Below, one piece after another: positions 12,829 through 22,814 of a stretch of DNA of 64,000 nt; the first letter of the stretch is position 1; each line of letters begins with the position of its first letter. A program made the translations under genes and the position numbers. This DNA is from Thermothielavioides terrestris NRRL 8126 (taxonomy: Eukaryota > Ascomycota > Sordariomycetes > Sordariales > Chaetomiaceae): NCBI RefSeq assembly GCF_000226115.1, contig NC_016462.1, forward strand, positions 62,001-126,000, written 5' to 3'. Under the pieces are notes generated by a model. That model ran no database searches. It was not told the DNA's origin and saw only the letters and a list, made by a program, of their open reading frames with translations.

Positions 12829-14164
12829 ATGCGTCAGTGGGCTTCGCTCGCCGCAGCTGTTGCGCTGCTGGCCAACGGCGCCGTCGCGCAGAACATGCTG
12901 CGCTTCGCCTGCTCCCAGCTGGTCGTCGACCGCGTCGACCCCTTGGTTAACCCCGGCCAGCGCTACACACCACACCTGCATCAGATCGTGGGCGGCAACT
13001 CGTTCAACCTGACCATGACCCCCGTCGAGCACGACCTGGCCAAGCTGTCGACATGCACCTCATGCACCTTCGCCCAGGACAAGTCCAACTACTGGACCGC
13101 TGTCATGTTCTTCAAGGCCAAGAACGGCTCTTACCACCGCGTGCCCCAGGTCGGAAACGGCGGGCCGCAGGGCCAGCTCGTCAACAAGGGCGGCCTCGAC
13201 GTCTACTACATCCCCAGCGGCAAGGTGACGGCCTTCAAGCCGGTGAGTGAATCCCGGCCTGTTGGAAACGCACCGCCCCATCCGCTAACCTCGCCATTCC
13301 CCAGGGCTTCCGCATGCTGGCAGGTGACGCCACCAACACCGACGACAACAAGGTCTCCAAGGGCAACATCTGCCACCGCTGCTGGACGTCGACGAACGAG
13401 AACAACTTTGTGGGCGGCGCTCCCTGCACCGGCTCCGACACGGTCGCCATCCCCCAGGACACCAAGTGCAAGATGATCCGCCAGACCATCATCTTCCCCG
13501 CGTACGCTGCCCTGCCTTCCCCCAAGTTCCCTCTCCAGCCGGACGGACGTAGCTGACTGGGGCGTGTCGCGCCAAACAGATGCTGGGACGGCAAGAACCT
13601 CGACTCGCCCGACCACAAGTCCCATGTTGCCTACGGCCAGGGCTCCGGTGCCACCGGCGGCGGCGCCTGCCCGTCCACCCACCCCGTCAAGCTACCCCAG
13701 GTCATGTACGAGCTCATGTGGGATGTGAGCAGCTTCGCCGACAGGAGCATCTGGCCCGACTCGGGCCCGGCCTTCATCTACAGCATGAACCTCGGGTATG
13801 TGTCCGGTCGCCCCTGCCAGCAGCTTCGAGATAAAAACCCCAAGTACAGAGTCTCTTTCTAACCACCGACACCCCACAGTGGCTCGGCCGCCCACGGCGA
13901 CTACCTCTTTGGCTGGGAGGGCGACAGTCTGCAGAAGGCCATGGACAACGGCTGCAACCTCAACAGAGACTGCCCGGCCGCCGGTCTCACGGCGCAGAGC
14001 CCCGACGTTTACAGTGCCTGCACCGTCAAGCAGCAAGCGCCCGAGCCCGTCGACGGCTGTAAGTCGCCCATGACTCCCCTAGAAGACGACCAGCCTCGGA
14101 TTACTGACTCAACCTTGCAGGGCTCAAGGCGCTGCCGATGGGCGACATGCCCATGAAGGCTTAG
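12829..14164 (+). CDS. Secreted DUF1996-domain protein, five exons
   Basis: Predicted extracellular protein of unknown biochemical function. The first 20 residues are a clear signal peptide (MRQWASLAAAVALLANGAVA, cleavage before Q). The mature part begins NMLRFACSQLVVDRVDPLVNPG and continues to HLHQIVGGNSFN, the hallmark start of DUF1996. Proposed exons are 12829-13242, 13305-13501, 13580-13795, 13880-14058 and 14121-14164, all with GT-AG borders and compatible phases, giving 349 residues. Conserved pieces such as SCTFAQDKSNYW, CWDGKNLDSPDHKSHVAY and the cysteine pairs fit a disulfide-stabilised secreted fold. There is no WSC or GPI signal: the C-terminus is a short tail ending MPMKA. DUF1996 proteins are common in filamentous fungi, often in several copies. 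The family call is strong; the role is unknown. Confidence 0.93.
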
Positions 14165-15435
14165 GAGCACCTTGTAGGCCAAGGACGAGCGGCGAACAAC
14201 AACCGGCGTCGTCGAAGAAAGGGGGAACCAACCAGCTCCTAGAAATGGCAGGCCACTGCAGCCCCCTTTGACTCGCCATTTTTTTCTGCACCTTTCTATC
14301 GTCAAGGGCCAGCGCAGTGCTGGTACCTCATCCACTTGTTGCAGTTTTTGCTTCACCATCGTACATCGCCCAGTCGGTCAATCACCTTCTCCTGCCTACA
14401 TCTGGGGGTAGGGAAGGGGAATTTGTCTCCAGCGCCGTCATGTAACATGTACCAAGCGTGTACCTACCTAGCCGGAGCATAGCCTATGGTAAATTCTAGA
14501 GCATCCATTCTACCGTAACCAGTCGTGTCTGACAACCGGCGTAAGCCGCCCGGGCTCCTGATTTGGACGCCGAATTGGCGGGGGCTGAATACAACATAGT
14601 CCGACTCCGTAACTAAAGGTGGTATATATTGATTAATTGCCGCTACGTAGTATGGGAGAATTCCTCCCTCCCCACCTCACCCTATATTAAGGTAGGAATG
14701 GGATCCTCCGCTATCCTCCTCTTGACCCCCATGTTATGGGCGACCATCGGGGAGGACGACAAGACCCGCAGCAATATACCATCAGCGTCTCGATTACATG
14801 GCCAAGATTGTGTATCACGAGTTGGCCACCCAACCCAGCGTCAGTGGTGTCGTCATGAGTCGTCTTCATTCACGCGGTGTATGAGTTAGCGGGCCGGCAG
14901 GGCCGCGCGACCGGTCAAGCTCACATGATGGTTCACATGTTGGTTCCCTCAGAAGCGAGGCGGTTCCTAGCCAAACCCGCGAGCAAGCACACGCTCACCC
15001 ACGATGCACTACACAGTCTGAGATGACAGCCTATGGACTCATCACAGAGCCAACTTTCAAAGTGCAACAGGTCTTCGACATGTCTTGAAGCAAGAAAGTC
15101 TTAAGAGATAGAAAAACCCATCTACACCTCAATCCGTAACAGTGCCAGCAGCCCAGGACCTACTTGAACAACGAAAACAACCAATAGCAGACCATGCTTG
15201 ACATAAAAACAACGAAGCTGCCAATAAATGCCCCTAAGCACACAGTCACACACCCAGCCTTGAAGGCGGCCGCCGGCATGCCCAGCCCTACCCCGCCCAA
15301 GAAAAGCAAAATACCGGGCAAGAATTCAGCTTCCTCCCCGGAGCAGGCGATTAAAGGGAAGAAAGTCGCGCTCTGCGGCAAGAAAAGTGGGGCGATCGGG
15401 GTTGGAACGCACTTAACCCCTTAAAAAGCACCCCC
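14165..15435. other. Convergent intergenic region
   Basis: Contains the 3' flanks of the DUF1996 gene and of the antiporter gene. A TATATTGATTAATT stretch near 14625-14638 is AT-rich. No gene is supported; a hydrophobic minus-strand frame at 15160-15381 was considered and set aside. Confidence 0.45.
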
Positions 15436-18400
15436 CTAAAAAGCAACCCCCGAAGAGCGTCTCCCCACCGTTTTGAAGGCGTAACTCATCCACTGACCGT
15501 CGCTACCCAACATATCGAACCGGCTCACTCCAGTCACAGGGTCGTCGAGACTGGTTCCGAAGCCGCTGAAGTAGTAGCCGACCACGACGACCAGGTAGCT
15601 GAGCAGCAGGATGCTACCCTTGAAGTAGTTGCTCTTGCCCTCGCCGTACATGTAGCTCAGCAGGAACACGCACAGGATCACCGTGACCATGTCCCACTGC
15701 GGGAAGAGGAGGCTGAACGTGTACCGGGCCACGTCCCCAGCGGGGACCTTGAGAGGGTTGACGGCCGAGAAGAGTACCAAGGCGGGGATCTGCAGCAGAC
15801 AGACCTGCAGCGCGTAGGCGGAGCCGATTTCCATCGAGAGCGCAATGTTGCCGTTCATGGCAAACGAAATGGCGTTGAGGAACTCGGTCGTGTTCGGTAC
15901 CAGGGCGAACAGCGTGATCCCGAGAAACTTCTCGTCGATGTCGAAGCTCTGGAGCACAACATCAACCGTGTCGACGAGAATCTCGGCAATGACGGCGTAG
16001 AGCACTGTAGCGCCCATCAGGATGATCGAGCTCTTGAGCCGGCTCCAGTTGGGTGCATCGTGGCCTCCGTGGCCACCCCCCTGCGCGGAGGCCGGCCCTC
16101 CAGCGGTTTCGTCCTGCTCGGGGAAGAGCGCGGCGCTACGGCCCGGCCCCGGGCGGCCGCTGGAGACGGACGGATGACCGGCCGTCGATATCGAGCCTGG
16201 CGGGCCTCGCCGCGAGCTCTGGACGTTTCTTGCCGCCACAGCCGCAGCCGTGGCCGCGATCTCGGCAACCTGGTGGACTAGGTTGTTGTTTTCAGCCTCG
16301 GTGAATCCCGGGATACTGATTGGCGGGCGGGGGGTGGCGGCGGTGCCGTAGTTTGTCGCGGCTTTCGGTGGGACGAGGTGAGGTGGGCCGTTGGCTCCGC
16401 TCCCGGAAGGAAGAGGCGTGTTCTGCCGCGTCTGCTCGTCCGGTCGGGGCATCTGGCCGACTTGTCGAAGGGACTGGCCGAGGATGCGCTTGTACAGGTG
16501 CGAATCCCGAATGTCGGCGCCGCTGGCGTCGCCCACGGCCGGATTGCTGCCCAGCGGCCGAGGAGTGTTGTGGGGGGTCATGTGGTCGTCGTGCTTCTTC
16601 TCCTCGATCTCAATGTTCCAGATGACGGCGGCGTGCGTGCGCAGCGTGAACCAGAGGCCGATGATGTACGACATAAACAGCATGCTGGCGGCGAGGTAGC
16701 AGTACGGACGCACCGCTTCGAGGTAGAAGCGGTCGTTGATGGCAGGGGTCTGCGAGAAGTAACAGCGGCGACAATCTCGGACGGCGCCCCCACCGCTGTG
16801 GGAAGGGCGGTCCAGGTTGATGCAATCCCGGCAGGTTAGCTCGTGGGTGCCGTAGATCTGGTAGAAGAGGGTCGGCCCGAAAGCGCCAATGACTGCGAAG
16901 AGCAGCATGGTCGAGGTCACGCCGGCGGACTTGGAGTTGAAGCGCTGCGTCTTGCGCTTGATGGCCCCAAAACACATGGAGAGGCCCGGGAGGAAGAGGA
17001 TGCCGGCAAATAGGCTGCCGACAATGCTGCCTTCGACGAGCTGGGCCTTGCCCTGCTGGAGAGCGACGCAGTAGAGGAAGACTTCCACAATGGTGGAGAA
17101 GAAGGCGTTGATGGCAGCGCCCAGTCCCATCGATGACTGGGCCGAGATGGACGCCACGGCCTGGCCGATGAAGTAGGCGAGGGGGATGATGGACAGGAGT
17201 CCGGAGACGAAGAGGAAGGCGGGCGAGGTCAGGAAGTTCTCGAGGTGCAAGATGCCGTCCAAGACGAGCCAGTCAAAGACGACGAAGCCCACGATGGCCA
17301 TGAGGTTGATCAGGAAGATGTTGGTCCCGTCGATGGTGTACTTCCAGTACTTGAGGCCGACAGCCCGATAGGTGCAGACCAAGATGGAAGAATGCGGCGC
17401 CGCCGGGGCACGGGCCGAGGCGATATCGGATTCGAAGGACAGGGCCAGCGGATGGCGGCGGAGGTGGGAAAACAACAGCATGGTGACCTTGCCCATCGGG
17501 ATCGTGAACACCAGCAGCCAACAGATGGCCGAGACAACAAACAGAGACGGCGTGATCAGGAAGTAGAAGAAGGCGAAGAAGACGACGCGGCCGACATTCC
17601 ACTCGCCGCGCCCAAACAGTCTCCGCTTCATCCGGGGCAGGTGTTCGTCAAGCGGCCGCCCACGGCCCCTGCCGAGGAGGCTCTCCGTCTCGTCGGGCTC
17701 CGAGTCGATACTCCTCCGGGACCGCCCGACGATGGATCGGTTCCTGTCGGGGCCGAAGAACAGCCGCCCGTATTCGAGGTCGCCGCTCTGCCACTGCTCG
17801 TACTCGCTGATGCTGCGGCCCTCGCCCTGGTCCTCGTCCAGATAGGCCTCTTGCTGCTCCAGCCTGACAAACTTGCCAAAGGGGTAGAAGAGGTAGCCGG
17901 CCAGCCCCCACAAGACGCGACCGTACGGGCGCCCGCCGGGGGCGGCGGCGGCGAAGAGGAAGCAGACGACGGCGCCCGTGAAGGCGATAAGGGCCATCCA
18001 CCAACCAAAGGCCAGCGTCCATACGAGGTTGAAAAACAACAGCCAGTTGCTGACGTGCCCCCCCGGTGAGGAGTGGATATCGCCCTCGGCGTTCTTCTGA
18101 ACCGACCGACTCTTCTTGTACAGCGCCGGCTTCCACAACCTGATGCCGAACGGGTGAGTCTGATTGATGGCCTGCTGGCGGTCCTTCAGGGTGAAGCTTT
18201 CGGCGTCGCTGATGTCCGCGTCCTCGTCGATCGGCACCGGACTGTCATCGGGATGGTCGTCTGACTCCGCGTTTGCGTCGGCCTCGTCCGCCGGGTCGCT
18301 GCTGGTTTGGCCGACCTGGTCTGCGTGGGCATCGTCCGTGGGGTCATCATCGGAAGGAGAGTGTATCCTCGCGAGGGGGGTCGGCGGAGGTGCTGCTCTT

Positions 18401-18681
18401 CTTCGCAGCGTTGCCGCATAGCTCTGCTGGCGCTCGGCGGCATCAGCTTCGACCTCGGCGATCCCGTCGTCGACTGAGAAGACCCCGCCACGGTGTAGTG
18501 CTTGGGCGTTGTACGAAGCGCGACGGGGCATGGCGGGTTTTCGAGGGCGCGCCCGGGCGCGATCAGAGCCCAGCAGGGGCGAGCGCGTAGCTCCCTGGCT
18601 GGCTCGCGGCATGAGCAGTTCTGGGCCGGCGGGCTCGCCTCTGTCCGAGCGAGGAGGGTTGTCGGGAATCGGACTGCGCAT
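15436..18681 (-). CDS. VNX1: Vacuolar cation/H+ antiporter of the CaCA superfamily, Vnx1-like
   Basis: Polytopic membrane transporter resembling yeast Vnx1, a low-affinity vacuolar monovalent cation (Na+, K+)/H+ exchanger (family knowledge). It is one intronless frame of 1081 residues. About 230 N-terminal residues are charged, Ser/Pro- and acid-rich and probably cytosolic. Then comes a set of about a dozen hydrophobic segments interrupted by a long disordered loop (about residues 690-880). Two alpha-repeat-like blocks are visible: one around residues 515-580 (AAINAFFSTIVEVFLYCVALQQG then GSIVGSLFAGILFLPG) and one around 920-985 (LVPNTTEFLNAISFAMNG then GSAYALQVCLLQIP). The acidic residue in each (E in TIVEV and in TTEFL) sits where CAX/NCX exchangers bind the cation. 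A Ca2+ rather than Na+/K+ specificity cannot be excluded. The start at 18681 is the first ATG; later Mets (for example in MPRASQG) are possible. Confidence 0.87.
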   Translation of the reverse strand: MRSPIPDNPPRSDRGEPAGPELLMPRASQGATRSPLLGSDRARARPRKPAMPRRASYNAQALHRGGVFSVDDGIAEVEADAAERQQSYAATLRRRAAPPPTPLARIHSPSDDDPTDDAHADQVGQTSSDPADEADANAESDDHPDDSPVPIDEDADISDAESFTLKDRQQAINQTHPFGIRLWKPALYKKSRSVQKNAEGDIHSSPGGHVSNWLLFFNLVWTLAFGWWMALIAFTGAVVCFLFAAAAPGGRPYGRVLWGLAGYLFYPFGKFVRLEQQEAYLDEDQGEGRSISEYEQWQSGDLEYGRLFFGPDRNRSIVGRSRRSIDSEPDETESLLGRGRGRPLDEHLPRMKRRLFGRGEWNVGRVVFFAFFYFLITPSLFVVSAICWLLVFTIPMGKVTMLLFSHLRRHPLALSFESDIASARAPAAPHSSILVCTYRAVGLKYWKYTIDGTNIFLINLMAIVGFVVFDWLVLDGILHLENFLTSPAFLFVSGLLSIIPLAYFIGQAVASISAQSSMGLGAAINAFFSTIVEVFLYCVALQQGKAQLVEGSIVGSLFAGILFLPGLSMCFGAIKRKTQRFNSKSAGVTSTMLLFAVIGAFGPTLFYQIYGTHELTCRDCINLDRPSHSGGGAVRDCRRCYFSQTPAINDRFYLEAVRPYCYLAASMLFMSYIIGLWFTLRTHAAVIWNIEIEEKKHDDHMTPHNTPRPLGSNPAVGDASGADIRDSHLYKRILGQSLRQVGQMPRPDEQTRQNTPLPSGSGANGPPHLVPPKAATNYGTAATPRPPISIPGFTEAENNNLVHQVAEIAATAAAVAARNVQSSRRGPPGSISTAGHPSVSSGRPGPGRSAALFPEQDETAGGPASAQGGGHGGHDAPNWSRLKSSIILMGATVLYAVIAEILVDTVDVVLQSFDIDEKFLGITLFALVPNTTEFLNAISFAMNGNIALSMEIGSAYALQVCLLQIPALVLFSAVNPLKVPAGDVARYTFSLLFPQWDMVTVILCVFLLSYMYGEGKSNYFKGSILLLSYLVVVVGYYFSGFGTSLDDPVTGVSRFDMLGSDGQWMSYAFKTVGRRSSGVAF

Positions 18682-20860
18682 CGAGGCTGGCCCACCAACA
18701 TGAAGCGTTAGCTAACCGCAGCAACTGCAACTGCAACTCCGACTGCAACATCAACATCAACAGCCACCAGGCCCCGCTCAACCAGAGCGAGGTTCCAGAA
18801 CAGCAACGGAATGCCAAACAAGAACTCGGGGACGAGGGGTCGGTATCTCTCGATCGGGTCGGGTGGAGCTTTGTACCCACATTCAGGCCGTCGCCGCACC
18901 GTATCCGTCGGTTGCGGGCTGTCAGAGACACCATCGTCGTCATGGGCGATGGCAGTGGATTGCGAAGGTCGTCGCGTGTCGGCGGGGGAGGGGTCGGTGG
19001 GCGAGTCGCAGCCCGGCCGCGTGGAAGAATTATCATTCATGGCGACGCAAAGAAAGCTGCCAGTGAGACGAAGAGGAACCGAGAAGGTAAGGGCGAGCGT
19101 GACGGCCGATGCAGCGAGGATTTGGAGATTTGCGTGCGCTACTGCGGTGCTGCAGTGCTGCGGTGCTGCGGTGCTGATCGATGTGCTGATGCTCCTCAAA
19201 CGGGCCTGCCTGCAGAGAACGCTGGCTCGGTTTTCCGCCTTGGAGCTTCAGCGCGGTAGTCTAAGTCAGGTCCATCAAGAAAACGCCCTGTTGGACCGCG
19301 CGCAGCGGGTTCGTCTGGATGTGAGAGTCTGTCGGTTCATAACCGACCATTCTTCCAGGTGCCAACTGAAGCAGGAGGAAGTGGCGCCGTGATGGATCCC
19401 CCGTCAGATTCGGGGAAGTGACGGACGGGGATCGCCCGGGCAGTGCCGGCGCTGCCTTCCACACAGTCCAGAGTAGCGACCTCTACCGTGATATTCCCGT
19501 AACGACCAACTGTGACCGTTGAGCAACCTCACCTACCAGGTATGGTAGCTTGGCACCTCAAGTTTCAGCACAGGTACCTCCGATAGTTAGCGGGTTTGGC
19601 TAGAAACATGGAAGTTGTCGGTACTGTGCACTTACACCGTGCTCCATACCTGCAACAGGCAGCAGCAGTGTAATGTAACCTCGCGCACGCGCCTCATCAA
19701 AACAAGTGAACTGCTGCGCCAGCAAAATCGGTGCCCAGGTGGTTTACCATTCCAAACCTGATCACTCAACGCTGCGCATGCCTCTGTATGGAGGAGCCGC
19801 AGCGTGAATGTAGGTATGCTCCACGGCACGCCTGCGAAACAACCGTTAGGGTGCCATCGTACATACAAGTGCGCGCTCACGAGCCTACCCTACCCCAGTG
19901 ACTGTGACAGGAGACCATGACATGACGCCAAGGCCGTGCCGGTGGCGCCGCCAGCTGTGCCCCCGACTGGAAGCAGTGCGACGCACCGCTCCGGTGTGGT
20001 CAAAGCTCTCTTGAAGATATGCGAGGTGGTACTACGCAAAAACCTGGAACCTATCCAAGAGAGAGATGGCGTTCCAGGATGGGCAACTTCTCGTGGAATG
20101 CCCGGCAAATGGACACAGAGCCAATAACGTTAATTTCCTGTCACTGCACTTTGCAAGGTTATCTATACTACCATGGGGACGCGGCGGCAGGTGGTCGCCC
20201 CGACAGCACCGACATGGACTGTCTTGCGGGGGAGCTGTGAAGAGGCTTGTCTCATGTCTTAGAGCGTGCGCATCTCCGTACCATCCATAGTACTGTGTAT
20301 TCCAGAGACAGTTGAACCCACGCTTCCCTCGCTTTTGGCAGCGACAACACGAAGTCCCTGGTCCTAAGATAACGCTAACCCGCAAAAGTTACGGAATACA
20401 TCGCAAGCCCTTTCTTATCAGTCACCCTTGCGATAGATAAGGCGACATTTGACATTGCCATCCGTTTTAACGGCCAGGGTCACGTGGCTGAGCCGCGCGC
20501 CAACGGACAGCTGCCAGGCCTTGGCGGGCAAGGGCCATCGCAGGCAGAGTGATGCTTGCGTGGACCGACCTGAGCTGCCCTGCTGTCGACATGCACTAAC
20601 GAATCCGCGCTTCGGACTCCGTACACAGCATTTACATCCGCCAAACCATAACTTCCCACATCGAACCCAACGTTCCCGGACAGCTTATTGTCGAGCTCCG
20701 AATCCAGCGACATCGAATTTTTCCATTCGACACACCTGGCGCTTCCCATATACTTGCACAATACCAGACCATTTCGCGAAACCATCCCGACCACATTTCG
20801 CCCTCGCCGTTGCCTTTGTCGGCCTGCCCCGCTTCCACATCCCCCAGCGAGGCCGGCATC
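18682..20860. other. Divergent intergenic region between the antiporter and RPT6
   Basis: 2.2 kb with no supported gene. CTGCAACTGC/GCTGCGGTGCTG-type short imperfect repeats occur near 18718-18760 and 19140-19180. Promoters of both flanking genes should lie here. I saw no recognisable proteasome control element, but did not scan systematically. Confidence 0.4.
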
Positions 20861-22129
20861 ATGGCGCTCGACAGCTATTACCACAACAAGATCGAGGCGA
20901 TGCAACTCGAGATTCTGAAGGGTCAAGCCGTCCTTCGCCGTCTCGAGGCCCAGCGCAACGACTACAACTCGCGGGTACGCCTGCTCAGAGAAGAACTGGG
21001 CCTGTTGCAACAGCCGGGCTCGTACGTCGGCGAGGTGGTCAAGGTGATGAGCACCAAGAAGGTCCTCGTCAAGGTCCATCCCGAGGGGAAATACGGTATG
21101 TTTGCCATGCCATTACCTGTGGCATTTGCCGAGCGGAGCAAGACGTCTGGGGGCTCCCATTAACTGACGCGCGCCCGCTGCGCCATGTCTCCAGTTGTCG
21201 ATGTCGCCGACTCGGTTGATGTCACCAAACTCACGGTGGGCAAACGCGTGACCCTCCTGTCCGACTCGTACAAGCTCGAGAAGATCCTTCCCTCATCAGT
21301 CGACCCGCTCGTCTCCCTCATGATGGTCGAGAAGGTGCCCGACAGCACCTACGACATGATCGGCGGCTTGGATCAACAGATCAAGGAGATCAAGGAAGTC
21401 ATCGAGCTCGGCCTCAAACACCCCGAGCTGTTCGAGTCGCTCGGCATCGCGCAGCCCAAGGGTGTGCTCCTCTACGGCCCTCCCGGCACCGGCAAGACCC
21501 TCCTGGCGCGGGCAGTGGCCCATCATACCGACTGCAAGTTCATCCGCGTGTCCGGCTCCGAGTTGGTGCAGAAGTACATCGGCGAGGGCAGCCGCATGGT
21601 GCGTGAGCTGTTCGTCATGGCGCGCGAGCATGCGCCGAGCATCATTTTCATGGACGAGATTGACTCCATCGGCTCCTCGCGCGTCGAAGGTTCCTCGGGA
21701 GGTGATTCGGAAGTACAGCGCACCATGTTGGAGCTGCTCAATCAGCTCGACGGCTTCGAGCCGACCAAGAACATCAAGGTCATCATGGCGACCAACCGGC
21801 TGGACATCCTGGACCCGGCCCTGCTGCGGCCGGGCCGCATCGACCGGAAGATCGAATTCCCGCCGCCGAGTGTCGAGGCCCGTGCCGATATCCTTCGCAT
21901 CCACAGCCGCAAGATGAATCTGACGCGCGGCATCAACTTGACCAAGATCGCCGAGAAGATGAACGGCTGTTCCGGCGCCGAGCTCAAGGGCGTGTGTACC
22001 GAGGCCGGCATGTACGCCCTTCGGGAAAGGCGCGTGCACGTTACACAGGAGGATTTCGAGCTTGCCACTGCGAAGATCCTGAATAAGCACGACGACAAGG
22101 AGGTGTCTCTGGCCAAGCTCTGGCGCTAG
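20861..22129 (+). CDS. RPT6: 26S proteasome regulatory subunit Rpt6 (AAA ATPase)
   Basis: One of six AAA ATPases in the base ring of the 19S regulatory particle, which unfolds substrates and opens the 20S core. Exons 20861-21095 and 21195-22129 join in phase 1 across a 99-nt intron (GTATGT...CAG) to a 389-residue protein, the usual length. The N-terminal coiled coil and OB domain ([31 protein letters not shown], written here only as its position, residues 14-45) are followed by [17 protein letters not shown], Walker A GPPGTGKT at about residue 172, Walker B FMDEIDS at about 230, [20 protein letters not shown] (sensor 1 and arginine fingers) and a C-terminal end KLWR. Near identity to other Rpt6 proteins over its whole length distinguishes it from Rpt1-5. 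Exon 1 start follows the conserved [16 protein letters not shown] beginning. Confidence 0.98.
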
Positions 22130-22814
22130 TCGATGCAGAAGGGGATGGGGGAGGGGAAGGGGAGAGGGAGGGTGGGGTGGCTGTGGTTGTTCTGGGGGAT
22201 CTCACGGACACGCGCGATCGAGATTTTCGGCGTCGCAGTGGGAATTGGTCGTCGTCCGTCCGTAATCCAGCAGAAAAAGACGAGATATGCGGAAGGCTGG
22301 GTCTTTGGTGGATTGCCTGACTGGACAACGCTGCAAGAATGGGCACGAAGGACGGCGTGACCCGCGAGTGTGAAGGCCTCGGCATCATGGGCAAAACGCA
22401 TGTACAATACCAAAAGAGGAGGCGAGGGGTAATATACAATGGGTCAGGAGAATGACCAGCTACATGGGTGGTTAGTAAGGTCACTACAGCTCTGAGTGTG
22501 TCAGTCCTCACAGACGCAGGGAGAACTTGCCACCGCCATTGCCAACTCTATCTATATTTCTAGCCATTGGCGCTGTTGCTGTATTCCATGCCGTCATGCG
22601 TATATGCTTGTACACCGCGGCACATAAACCAGGCCATCACCACAATGCAGCTCCCCAAGACGCTTTCCAACTCCACGCCGGGGCGCCCACGCCTCTTTCG
22701 CCATGCGCAGGACCGTTCCCATGCTTACTGCGTTTTCCGCCATTTTCGAGGGTTTCCCATTATGTCTTCTCCCCTGCTTAACTCCATCCCTGTGGACTAC
22801 ACCAGGATGCTGCC
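22130..22814. other. Convergent intergenic region between RPT6 and the tyrosine phosphatase
   Basis: Contains a G-rich stretch directly after the RPT6 stop (about 22138-22200) and otherwise the two 3' flanks. No gene is supported. Confidence 0.45.

Noticed and set aside
15160..15381. A 73-codon hydrophobic minus-strand frame just downstream of the antiporter gene
   Set aside because: It has two membrane-like stretches, but the opposite strand is Lys/Pro-rich, which produces hydrophobic antisense by chance; it lies in the probable 3' untranslated region and I see no splice connection or family.
18708..19392. Overlapping frames with short repetitive CTGCAACTGC and GCTGCGGTG words upstream of the antiporter
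   Set aside because: They arise from simple repeats in the divergent promoter region and have no family resemblance.
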